Positions 36,001 through 43,537 of a DNA stretch of 50,260 nucleotides are shown piece after piece (position 1 is the first letter of the stretch; each line of letters begins with the position of its first letter). Below the pieces are notes generated by a model that was given only the letters and a program-made list of their open reading frames with translations, searched no databases and had not been told where the DNA came from. The DNA is from CAMCHP01 sp036835325. GTDB taxonomy: Bacteria > Bacteroidota > Bacteroidia > Flavobacteriales_D > Sanyastnellaceae. A program made the position numbers and the translations under genes. Location of the stretch: assembly GCA_036835325.1 (NCBI GenBank), contig DAITMF010000024.1, positions 1-50,260 on the forward strand, read 5' to 3'.

Positions 36001-36411
36001 GAATTTGACCGCATCACTGAGCGAGGTGGCGTGCTGGGCGCGATGGAAACCATGTACCAGCGTGGTCAGATTCAAGAAGAAAGCTTGTATTACGAAACAC
36101 TCAAGCACACCGGAGAATACCCCATTATTGGCGTGAATACTTTCTTAAACAAGAAAGGTTCACCAACGGAGATTCCCGGCGAGGTTATTCGTGCCACAAC
36201 TGAAGAGAAAGAGTACCAGATCACCATGTTGAATGAGCTGCATAAGGCGTATGAAAGTCAGGCTTCACAGGCCTTGGCCAAGATTCAGAAGGCAGCGATT
36301 GATAACCGAAATGTTTTTGCTGAGCTGATGGAGGCGTGCAAGGTGTGTTCACTTGGACAGATTACCGACGCGATGTTCCGCGTAGGCGGCCAGTACCGAC
36401 GCAATATGTAA
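33031..36411 (+). CDS. icmF: Fused adenosylcobalamin-dependent acyl-CoA mutase (IcmF type)
   Basis: A 1126-residue three-part enzyme. Residues 12-140 are the B12-binding domain with DGHDAA (Asp23, His25 as lower axial ligand). About residues 195-480 are a MeaB/MeaI-like G-protein chaperone: Walker A [12 protein letters not shown] near residue 200, then [34 protein letters not shown] and NKFDKRG. The rest is the TIM-barrel mutase domain ([81 protein letters not shown]). IcmF enzymes interconvert isobutyryl- and n-butyryl-CoA, and some prefer pivalyl- or isovaleryl-CoA. Fusion of the chaperone in cis is the family hallmark. Substrate choice cannot be read reliably here. Confidence 0.95.
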   Translation: [1126 protein letters not shown]

Positions 36412-36427
36412 TTGCAAATCACCTATT

Positions 36428-36455
36428 GAGGGGATGCCGTTGAACGCATCCCCTC
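36428..36455 (+). terminator. Hairpin after the mutase gene
   Basis: GAGGGGATGC, 8-base loop, GCATCCCCTC, then CTTACTTTTG. The stem is perfect but the T run is weak and doubles as the -7 element of the next gene, so termination may be partial. Confidence 0.6.
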
Positions 36456-36457
36456 CT

Positions 36458-36465
36458 TACTTTTG
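36458..36465 (+). promoter_or_regulatory. -7 promoter element for the iron ABC transporter operon
   Basis: TACTTTTG, a full match to TAnnTTTG; TTG at 36440-36442 is a possible -33 with a short spacer. It overlaps a possible TTG start at 36463 and so supports the GTG at 36484. Confidence 0.55.
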
Positions 36466-36483
36466 TACCTCCAATACCCCCTC

Positions 36484-37503
36484 GTGAAAAAAATTCTTCT
36501 ACCTATAATCGCCTTGCTTCTTGTTGCTTGTGGCGAGACCGGTGAAAGCGGTGAACAAGTCGTCAATGTTTACTCACATCGTCACTACGACGTTGACCAA
36601 CAAATCTTCGATGACTTTGAGAAAGAAACCGGCATCAAGGTAAATGTTGTGAGTGCCGGAGCCGATGAATTGATCGTGCGACTGCAAACCGAGGCGGCCA
36701 ATTCTCCTGCCGACCTTTTGATCACCTCAGATGCAAGCCGCTTGTACCGAGCTTACAGTGAAGATTTGCTTCAACCTGCCACTTCACCTGAGATTGAAAA
36801 GAACGTCCCCGCGCACCTTCGCGATACTGATGGTTATTGGACCGCCTTGACCGTTCGTGCCCGTGTGATTGTATACCATCCTGAACGGGTCGCCATTGAC
36901 TCACTCAGCCGCATTGAAGACCTTGCGAATCCTGAGTGGAAAGGCCGAATCGTTGCTCGCAGTTCTTCAAATGAATACAACCAATCGTTGTTGGCTTCAA
37001 TTATTGCACACAATGGCGACAGTGCAGCAGAAGCATGGGCCAAAGGCGTAGTCGCCAACTTCGCCCGCGAGCCCAAGGGAAATGACCGCGACCAAATCAA
37101 AGCCATCGCCGCCGGAGAAGCCGATTTGGCATTCGTAAACACGTACTACCTCGGCAAAATGATGAACAGCGACAACGAAGCTGAACGCCAAGCAGCAGCC
37201 GTTGTAAAACTGTTGTTCCCGAACCAAGAACGTGGTACGCACATCAACATCTCGGGTGCAGGCGTTACCAAACACGCTCCCAACAAAGAGAACGCCATTA
37301 AACTGCTTGAGTACTTGACCTCACCAACCATTCAAACACGGTTTGCCGAGGCCAACTACGAGTACCCTGCAAACCCCAAAGTGGCTGCTTCACGTGACCT
37401 TGAATCGTTTGGCGATCTGATTCCTGACACATTGCCCATTGGCAAATTGGGTGAGTACAATCGCCAAGCCGTAGAGGTATTTAACCGCGCGGGTTGGAAC
37501 TAA
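36484..37503 (+). CDS. Ferric iron ABC transporter substrate-binding lipoprotein
   Basis: A 339-residue class of FbpA/FutA periplasmic iron-binding protein, here lipid-anchored. GTG start, then KKILLPIIALLLVACG with lipobox Cys. VNVYSHRHYDVDQQIFDDFEKETGIKV is the family N-terminus. The tyrosine pair in AFVNTYYLGKMM is the Fe(III)-coordinating motif. Upstream TTG 36463 would place the -7 element inside the gene and push the signal peptide inward, so it was not used. The 3' end overlaps the permease start by 10 bases. No Fur-like site is evident upstream. Confidence 0.93.
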   Translation: MKKILLPIIALLLVACGETGESGEQVVNVYSHRHYDVDQQIFDDFEKETGIKVNVVSAGADELIVRLQTEAANSPADLLITSDASRLYRAYSEDLLQPATSPEIEKNVPAHLRDTDGYWTALTVRARVIVYHPERVAIDSLSRIEDLANPEWKGRIVARSSSNEYNQSLLASIIAHNGDSAAEAWAKGVVANFAREPKGNDRDQIKAIAAGEADLAFVNTYYLGKMMNSDNEAERQAAAVVKLLFPNQERGTHINISGAGVTKHAPNKENAIKLLEYLTSPTIQTRFAEANYEYPANPKVAASRDLESFGDLIPDTLPIGKLGEYNRQAVEVFNRAGWN

Positions 37504-39080
37504 AATCGAAGCGAATCGTTTGGCTGGCAGGAGCAGTGGCATGTGCAATGCTCCTGCTCCTGCCCTTTTTATTTTTGTTTGGAGGATGGTCAACAAACGA
37601 CCCCTCAGGGTGGAATAACCTGCGCTCAACCGTTTTGGGCGAATACACAATGAACACATTGGTCGTTATGACAGGTGTTGGATTCTTGAGTCTTTTGCTG
37701 GGCGGAGGTTTTGCCATTCTTACATCATTGTACGATTTTCCGCTGAGGCGTTTTTTCTCCATCGCACTTTTACTGCCCCTTGCCCTGCCCTCGTACATTG
37801 CGGCCTACGCCTTCTCAGGTTTTTTTGAATTCACCGGACCGCTTGATTTGATCGGTCGGAGCATTGGCCAAAACGGGTGGCACCTCGATTTCATGCACCG
37901 TGGCGGGTTGATTTTGGTGCTTTCACTGGTGCTGTATCCATACGTTTTTGCGACCAGCAGAGTGGCCTTACAAAGCCGTTACAACAGCTACCTTGAAAGT
38001 GCTCGCTCGCTCGGCTTATCAAACCGAAAGGTGATTTCCAAGGTGGTATTGCCATTGCTGCGCCCTGCCCTCGCCGGAGGTGTGTTCTTGGTAATTATGG
38101 AAGTCCTTAATGACTACGGCGCCATGAAGTACTTCGGCGTACCAACCTACACCATGGGGATTTTCAGAGCGTGGTTTGCCATGGGAGATTTGGCATCGGC
38201 AGTTCGTCTCGCCTTGATGCTCTTTGCGCTTGTTGCGGTGCTCGCCTTGCTGGAAGGATGGTACAACCGAAAAAACAAGGTTACAGAATCGCACCGGTCT
38301 CGCCCCCTGCAACGCTTGAAACTAGATGGTTCTACTGCTGTACTTGCAACGGGATTGAGTGTAACATTGTTCTCTATCGCATTTGTAATGCCGGTGGTTT
38401 ACCTGCTCTGGCTGCTTACAGGCGCCGACCTAGGTCGCGCAGCCTCCGAGTGGGCAACCCTTTCTGCGAACAGTCTGAAAACCGCCCTCATCGCCACAGT
38501 TGTCATTATCGGCCTAGTGGTGTTTACACAATTTGTTCGTCTTTTGGTGAAAACACCCTTGGCCTTTGCCGTTGGAAAAAGCATTAGTTTGGGTTACAGC
38601 CTACCGGGTGCCATCATTGCGGTAGGAATATTGATGCTTTCAGCGTTTACAGACCGTTCAACGGCCACCCTTGGAGTTGTGCTCAGCGGAGGTTTCACCA
38701 TGCTCATCTTTGCTTACACAATTCGGTTTTCGGGCGTGGCGTATCAGCCACTTCACGCTGAAAGTGAAAAACGCTCGGCCAGGATGTTTGAAGCAGGCCA
38801 AAGTCTTCGCATGAAACCTTGGCGGCTCTTGCATAAAATCTACCTCCCATTGAGTCTACCGGGAATTCGCTTGGCAGCGATTCTGGTGATGATTGACATG
38901 CTGAAAGAGCTTCCGCTGACACTGATTCTTCGTCCGTTCAACTTCAGTACCTTGGCGACCAAAGCGTTTGAATACGCCGACGATGAAATGTTGGCGCGCG
39001 CCGCCCTCCCTGCCCTTTCGGTTATTGCAGTCGGATTGATTCCTGTACTTTTGCTGCACCGTATCTTACGAACCGAGTGA
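37494..39080 (+). CDS. Ferric iron ABC transporter permease (fused FbpB type)
   Basis: A 528-residue inner-membrane permease made of two homologous halves, each about six helices. The two cytoplasmic EAA loops that contact the ATPase are SARSLGLSNRKVISKVVLPL and AGQSLRMKPWRLLHKIYLPL. The start is TTG 37494 overlapping the 3' end of the binding-protein gene, which leaves a short basic N-terminus (ELKSKR) before the first helix; no better start lies before that helix. Its TGA overlaps the GTG of the ATPase gene. Confidence 0.93.
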   Translation: MELKSKRIVWLAGAVACAMLLLLPFLFLFGGWSTNDPSGWNNLRSTVLGEYTMNTLVVMTGVGFLSLLLGGGFAILTSLYDFPLRRFFSIALLLPLALPSYIAAYAFSGFFEFTGPLDLIGRSIGQNGWHLDFMHRGGLILVLSLVLYPYVFATSRVALQSRYNSYLESARSLGLSNRKVISKVVLPLLRPALAGGVFLVIMEVLNDYGAMKYFGVPTYTMGIFRAWFAMGDLASAVRLALMLFALVAVLALLEGWYNRKNKVTESHRSRPLQRLKLDGSTAVLATGLSVTLFSIAFVMPVVYLLWLLTGADLGRAASEWATLSANSLKTALIATVVIIGLVVFTQFVRLLVKTPLAFAVGKSISLGYSLPGAIIAVGILMLSAFTDRSTATLGVVLSGGFTMLIFAYTIRFSGVAYQPLHAESEKRSARMFEAGQSLRMKPWRLLHKIYLPLSLPGIRLAAILVMIDMLKELPLTLILRPFNFSTLATKAFEYADDEMLARAALPALSVIAVGLIPVLLLHRILRTE

Positions 39081-40042
39081 GCGCTTTCCTGAACATCAAT
39101 GGCATTCATCACGCGTATGGCAAAACACGCGTGCTTGAGAATTGCAGTTTCTCTGCCAAACAAGGCGAACTCGTTGCACTGCTCGGTGAAAGCGGCAGCG
39201 GAAAAACCACCTTGTTGCGGTTGATTGCGGGTTTTGAGCGACCAAGCAGCGGCAGTATCGTCCTCAATGAAAACATACTTGTAGACCGGAACCGCTTCGT
39301 AGTGCCCGAAAAACGCCGCGTGGGAATGGTTTTTCAAGACTACGCCCTTTTTCCACACCTCACCGTAAACCAGAACATTGCCATCGGCAAATCGGCTGCT
39401 GACTCCCTGAGCATCGATGATTGGTTGAATTTGGTTGGATTGGATGGATTGGGACAAAGAAAACCACACGAACTTAGCGGAGGCCAGCAACAACGTGTCG
39501 CAATCGCCCGGTCGCTAGCCGCCGCACCGGAAATCTTGCTGTTGGATGAACCCTTTAGCAACATCGACGAATCGCTCAAATTTGGATTTCGTATGGAGTT
39601 GCGCTCCATTCTTCGAAAAGTGGGCATGAACGCCATTTTTGTAACCCATGACACCAAAGATGCTTTGGCCGTAGCTGACAGCATTGTGGTACTGAAAGAC
39701 GGATGCATCCGTCAGGCGGGCACTCCCCAAGAAATTTATGCCCAACCCGCAGACACCTACGCGGCAGGCTTGATGGGCCCCTGCAGCACCTTAGGGAAAG
39801 TCGACGGAAAAAGCGTAGTGATTCGGGCTGAACACCTTAACATCGTCCATCCATCCCAAAAAACAGAAAAGACCATCATCGGAACGGTTGAACACGCTCT
39901 GTACCAAGGTGGCCACTATTTGGTAGGAGTGCAAACCGATGCACATCTGTTGCTTGCCCGCAGCAATGAAGCGCCGGAATTGGGATCGACCGTTGCGTTA
40001 GGGTATGAACAACAACATCTAATGGTGCTTCACGAACGATGA
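39077..40042 (+). CDS. Ferric iron ABC transporter ATP-binding protein (FbpC type)
   Basis: A 321-residue ABC ATPase. Walker A GESGSGKTTLLRLIAGFERP, Q-loop MVFQDYALFPHLTV, signature LSGGQQQRVAIARSL, Walker B EILLLDEPFSNID, switch His in FVTHDTKDAL. A C-terminal TOBE-like region of about 80 residues follows. It starts GTG overlapping the permease stop. A CATCCATCC + A6 copy (39848-39863) sits in the linker before the TOBE region and a variant lies at 39442. A perfect palindrome, GACGGATGCATCCGTC, occurs at 39698-39713. Confidence 0.94.
   Translation: MSAFLNINGIHHAYGKTRVLENCSFSAKQGELVALLGESGSGKTTLLRLIAGFERPSSGSIVLNENILVDRNRFVVPEKRRVGMVFQDYALFPHLTVNQNIAIGKSAADSLSIDDWLNLVGLDGLGQRKPHELSGGQQQRVAIARSLAAAPEILLLDEPFSNIDESLKFGFRMELRSILRKVGMNAIFVTHDTKDALAVADSIVVLKDGCIRQAGTPQEIYAQPADTYAAGLMGPCSTLGKVDGKSVVIRAEHLNIVHPSQKTEKTIIGTVEHALYQGGHYLVGVQTDAHLLLARSNEAPELGSTVALGYEQQHLMVLHER
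39848..39863 (+). repeat. Dispersed CATCCATCC + poly(A) element in the ATPase gene
   Basis: CATCCATCC, C, A6, translated as VHPSQKT in the stretch joining the ATPase core to the C-terminal domain. Confidence 0.55.
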
Positions 40043-40350
40043 ACCGAAAAGAACTTCTGCTTGATTTGTTGCGCGAAAATCCAAATGATTCGTTTGCGCG
40101 TTACGCCCTTGCTTTGGAGTATAAAAAAGAAAACCTCCCTGACAAGGCCAGAGAGGTTTTCGAAGCATTGCGCAATGAGCATCCTGATTATTTACCCACC
40201 TATTATCAGTTGGGTAAGCTCGTTGAGGAAGCCGGCGATGAGTTTCGTGCGCTGCAAGTGTACCGTGACGGCCTTCACCTGGCCATTCGATTGCACGACC
40301 TCAAGACCCGGTCAGAGCTCGAGGAAGCCATTTGGATGCTTGAAGATTGA
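40039..40350 (+). CDS. Small TPR-like protein at the end of the iron transporter operon
   Basis: A 103-residue helical protein. The segments NDSFARYALALEYKKENLPDKAREVFEAL and YLPTYYQLGKLVEEAGDEFRALQVYRDGL are spaced like two tetratricopeptide repeats, with a third helix pair after them. There is no signal peptide, so it is cytoplasmic. It overlaps the ATPase gene (ATGA), so it is coupled to the transporter, but such small TPR proteins are widespread and a role in iron uptake is not shown. Its stop directly abuts the stop of the convergent DUF4625 gene. Confidence 0.85.
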   Translation: MNRKELLLDLLRENPNDSFARYALALEYKKENLPDKAREVFEALRNEHPDYLPTYYQLGKLVEEAGDEFRALQVYRDGLHLAIRLHDLKTRSELEEAIWMLED

Positions 40351-41121
40351 TTATTCGAAGTGCATTTCAAAGTGCGCTTCACTTGTGAAATCGTTCACGT
40401 TCTTGGCCTTGATGTGGAGTTCTCCATGCACCTGACCTTGATTGTCAGGAAGTGTGAAGTTGGCTGTTGCCAAGTCGAAGCTGAGTGCGCCGACCACATC
40501 GTACTCCATCTCGTAAATAACGGTGCCATTTTCCAATTTCACCTCAACGTGCACCTCGACCAAACCGGCATTATCTGTAACCTCTCCCGTAAATGCGATT
40601 GCACTACCAGGAGCGATTTCTACTTCTCCAACCGGTTCAACACCGTTGATGGCGTCGACATCAATCAAGGGAATGATTTCGTTGTCAATGTCAAGCTCAA
40701 TGAAACGCTGAGTTGACTCATTTCCGGCCTCATCGATCACGTTGATGAGCAAGTGCCATGGACCTCGAACGGTTTGAGGCACGGTAAAGCTGCGGGTCAC
40801 GGTTTGGTCGGTTCCTTCAAGGTTCACCACCTGGAGCACCTCCCATTCGCCTTCGACGCCACCTCCGCTGTGCTCGTGGTCTCCATGGCTATGCCCATCA
40901 TCGTTTGCGTGGATATCGATTTTCAGCTGTCCCAACGATTCGTTGTCGGTCACCCGGATGCTGATTTCAACCGGTTCTCCGGCTTCGATGTGGATGTGAT
41001 CTCCGGCAAGAGCGCCGTTGATGCGAACATCTCCGATGAGCGGTGCATCTTCATCGGTGTTTTTGCATGATGCTAAGAAAAGCACCACACCTGCTAAGAA
41101 AAGTAAACCTGCTTTTTTCAT
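40351..41121 (-). CDS. DUF4625-like lipoprotein with His-rich loop
   Basis: 256 residues with a lipoprotein signal (VVLFLASC, Cys19). Two Ig-like beta domains follow: ISIRVTDNESLGQLKIDIHANDD to WHLLINVIDEAGNESTQRF, and AFTGEVTDNAGLVEVHVEVKL to the end. A loop rich in His and Asp (DDGHSHGDHEHSGG) in the first domain could bind a divalent metal such as zinc (inference). It starts 11 bases after the TonB-receptor stop, so it is probably a surface partner of that receptor. Confidence 0.85.
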   Translation of the reverse strand: MKKAGLLFLAGVVLFLASCKNTDEDAPLIGDVRINGALAGDHIHIEAGEPVEISIRVTDNESLGQLKIDIHANDDGHSHGDHEHSGGGVEGEWEVLQVVNLEGTDQTVTRSFTVPQTVRGPWHLLINVIDEAGNESTQRFIELDIDNEIIPLIDVDAINGVEPVGEVEIAPGSAIAFTGEVTDNAGLVEVHVEVKLENGTVIYEMEYDVVGALSFDLATANFTLPDNQGQVHGELHIKAKNVNDFTSEAHFEMHFE

Positions 41122-41132
41122 GGCGTTGATTG

Positions 41133-43475
41133 TTATGTGTGTTTTGAGTTGAATTCATAAATGAGGAGGAAGCCAAAATTGCGGCCTGCTTCCGGGAGAT
41201 TGAGCAATTTGTAACGGCTCAAATGGTCAATGTACCGCGCATCGAAGACATTGCTCACATAGGCCGACCATTTGAGCGATTGAGCCAAATTTCCGCCAAT
41301 GGCAACCGAGCCCAGTGAATAGCCTTCGGTGGGCACTTCGTTGCGGTCAACCGCATTTTGGGAGGCGACTCCAGTGTAAGTGCCTCTGATGTAAACCGGA
41401 AGCTTCTGCGGCTGCCACTTCACGTGAAGCTCGCCCTTGAGCGGTGGCGTCCACGGCAATGCCATGCCTTCATCGAGGTTGTACTGCATGAGGTACTCAC
41501 CGGTGAGGGTGAACAGCAGCGTTTGCTGCCAACGGTAGCGCAAGGTAAGCTCTGCCCCGCTTCTGAAAACCTGAGCTTGCTCAAAGGCATAAAGTTGACC
41601 GGCATGTGGCAGAGTTGAAAATCGACCTGCCGGGGCAAGAAAAATGAAATTGTCGTAGTAACCAGCAAAAGGCGACAGCTCCCAATTCAACGCATCGTTG
41701 AATCCCGCAATGTTCATATCGAGTTGGTAACCCGCTTCGGTTTGTAAATCGGCATTGCCTTGTTCGTGCCTGAAGGTGCCATGGTGCACGCCGTTGGCTG
41801 AAAGCTCATAGGCCGTAGGGAATCGAATCGACCGTGCAAGCTGAACGGTGAATAAGCGGTGCGCATTCAAATTGCGCGACCATAGTAGATTGGCCGATAC
41901 TCCGGGAAAGGCTTCCGATACAGCATCCGACAGCAATGCGCTGCCGACCACTTGCTGGTTGGTGTCGTAAACGGGTTCAGCGAAGGCGCTCGTTTGAACC
42001 CACGCGGCGTCGATGCGGAAGCCGCCATCCATCCGTCCCCCAAAAAAAGAAACCAAACCTTCCATGCCAACAAAGGCACCGGCAGTGGCACTGCTGTAGT
42101 CGCTGACCAAAAACTCCCAACCCGAAGACCGGTTATCAAGCGCCTCCAACTGGGCACCCGAGAAAATGCGCCGATTGGCACCGATTTTGCGTTCGGCCTG
42201 AATACTCGCAAACGCGCTTGACAAGCTCAAATCGAGTGCAAGCGGGCTGCTGGGCAAAGGTGCATTGCCATGGCTGTGCGGCGGCCCGAGTTCTTGGCGG
42301 TGCGACCGTTGCCACCCGGCTGTAAAGCGCAGGTCGCCCCATTCGCCCGTGCGCTCGTGCACCAAAGAAAGGGCACGGTGTTCTGAAGTCATACGGGGCA
42401 AAGCGGTTAGGCGTGCATCACCGTCGCCTTGCAGCATCGGGATGGTCGGTATACCGAATATTCCCGGGAAAATACCCGTTTCTTGGAAGCTTCTGCGGGC
42501 CTCCAGTCTCCAACTGCTGTTGTTTCCATTCTCCCAACGCAGGCGAAGCTGCTGGGCATTTGACTCTCCCGAGGTGTTCACAAGCCGCTCGTTAACAATG
42601 GGCAATACGCGACTCAGGTGCACAAAATCATTCGCCGGTACGCGCAAATCGGCGTACTCGCGAACAATACCACGGACTTCAATTTGCAGGCGTTTCCAGC
42701 GCTTGGCCAGCTTCAAACCGCTTTCAAAACCGTCGTTGACCGATTGACCTCGACCAAACACGCCCACCGAAAAACTCTGCGGGGTCATTGGCGAAGCCGG
42801 GTCAACCGCCACAACACCGGCCGATGCGTTAGGACCAAACAAAAGGGTTGAGGGACCTTTGTATACACGAATGCGTTCGGCCATCCAAGGGTCAATGTCA
42901 GAGCCATGGTCAACAGCCCATTGCTGATTCTGCTGGGGCACCCCATCGATGAATACGCCTACCCTACTTCCGCCCAAACCGCGAATCCACGGCAAGCCTG
43001 CCGAGGCGCCCGTATTCACACTTGATACGCCCGGAAGCTGGCGCAGAAGAGCTCCAAGGTGCAAATTGACATCGGTGTTGAAGTGTTCAGGCCCCGGCCG
43101 CAGCACAACCGGATCAATGCTCCCCGATGACAAGATTTGACGTGGAGCAAAAACAGTTACTTCATCCAACCGAACGTTGATTCGTTCCAAGGAAATGTCA
43201 AGGTGAAGATCACCCGTCACGCTCACTATAGCTGAATAGGCGGCGTACGCCACATAGCTAACCTGCACTGCGTGGTCACCGGCAGCAAGCTCCAATGTAA
43301 ACTCACCATGGTTGCAAGTGACTACGGGAAATGCACCTTCAACAGAAACAACCGCACCTTCCACGGGCATTCGGGTAGCCGCGTCAATGACATGTCCGTG
43401 CAGCACTTGACCAGCCACCGAAGTCGCGGCAACCAACAAAATGAGCATGGAGAAAAGGGTGCGTTGCATTTGCAT
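41133..43475 (-). CDS. TonB-dependent outer-membrane receptor, possible metal uptake
   Basis: About 780 residues. Signal peptide (LFSMLILLVAATSVAGQ), then a carboxypeptidase-regulatory-like domain (LHGHVIDAATRMPVEGAVVSV). The plug follows (LGALLRQLPGVSSVNT, GSRVGVFIDGVPQQNQQWAVDHG, RIRVYKGPSTLLFGP), then a 22-strand type barrel ending in a terminal aromatic strand (GRNFGFLLIYEF). A His-containing loop (GPPHSHGNAP) and the downstream His-rich lipoprotein suggest a metal or metal-complex substrate (inference); zinc is one candidate. No SusD partner is present, arguing against glycan uptake. ATG 43475 is used; 43469 is equally good. A CATCCATCC copy lies at 42026. Regulation: see the palindrome at 43517-43535. 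Confidence 0.92.
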   Translation of the reverse strand: MQMQRTLFSMLILLVAATSVAGQVLHGHVIDAATRMPVEGAVVSVEGAFPVVTCNHGEFTLELAAGDHAVQVSYVAYAAYSAIVSVTGDLHLDISLERINVRLDEVTVFAPRQILSSGSIDPVVLRPGPEHFNTDVNLHLGALLRQLPGVSSVNTGASAGLPWIRGLGGSRVGVFIDGVPQQNQQWAVDHGSDIDPWMAERIRVYKGPSTLLFGPNASAGVVAVDPASPMTPQSFSVGVFGRGQSVNDGFESGLKLAKRWKRLQIEVRGIVREYADLRVPANDFVHLSRVLPIVNERLVNTSGESNAQQLRLRWENGNNSSWRLEARRSFQETGIFPGIFGIPTIPMLQGDGDARLTALPRMTSEHRALSLVHERTGEWGDLRFTAGWQRSHRQELGPPHSHGNAPLPSSPLALDLSLSSAFASIQAERKIGANRRIFSGAQLEALDNRSSGWEFLVSDYSSATAGAFVGMEGLVSFFGGRMDGGFRIDAAWVQTSAFAEPVYDTNQQVVGSALLSDAVSEAFPGVSANLLWSRNLNAHRLFTVQLARSIRFPTAYELSANGVHHGTFRHEQGNADLQTEAGYQLDMNIAGFNDALNWELSPFAGYYDNFIFLAPAGRFSTLPHAGQLYAFEQAQVFRSGAELTLRYRWQQTLLFTLTGEYLMQYNLDEGMALPWTPPLKGELHVKWQPQKLPVYIRGTYTGVASQNAVDRNEVPTEGYSLGSVAIGGNLAQSLKWSAYVSNVFDARYIDHLSRYKLLNLPEAGRNFGFLLIYEFNSKHT
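42026..42048 (+). repeat. Dispersed CATCCATCC + poly(A) element antisense in the TonB receptor gene
   Basis: CATCCATCC, GTCCCCC, A7. The gene runs the opposite way, so the element is read as a Phe-Phe-Gly-Gly-type stretch in a barrel loop. Confidence 0.5.
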
Positions 43476-43514
43476 ACATGAACGCCACCAAACCAATCAA
43501 TGGCGTTTACCTAG

Positions 43515-43535
43515 CAAATGTAACAATGTTGCATT
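43515..43535 (-). promoter_or_regulatory. -7 element overlapped by a 19-bp Fur/Zur-like palindrome
   Basis: AATGTAACAATGTTGCATT (43517-43535) is a 9-1-9 inverted repeat with one mismatched pair. On the - strand it overlaps the -7 element TACATTTG (43522-43515) of the TonB-receptor gene; TTG at 43548-43546 is a -33 candidate. Length and placement are those of a Fur-superfamily repressor site, but the sequence is not a standard Fur or Zur box. Confidence 0.5.
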
Positions 43536-43537
43536 AA

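Noticed and set aside
36428..36455. Hairpin after the mutase gene as a riboswitch for the iron operon
   Set aside because: It is a simple perfect stem upstream of the promoter element, so it would not be in the iron-operon transcript; a terminator is more likely.
36463..36486. TTG at 36463 as start of the iron-binding protein
   Set aside because: It lies within a -7 promoter element and before the natural lipoprotein signal; GTG 36484 starts directly at the basic residues of the signal peptide.
39698..39713. Perfect palindrome GACGGATGCATCCGTC in the iron ATPase gene
   Set aside because: It is inside a conserved coding stretch (KDGCIRQAG) with no promoter context; it may be chance or a side effect of the CATCC-rich composition.
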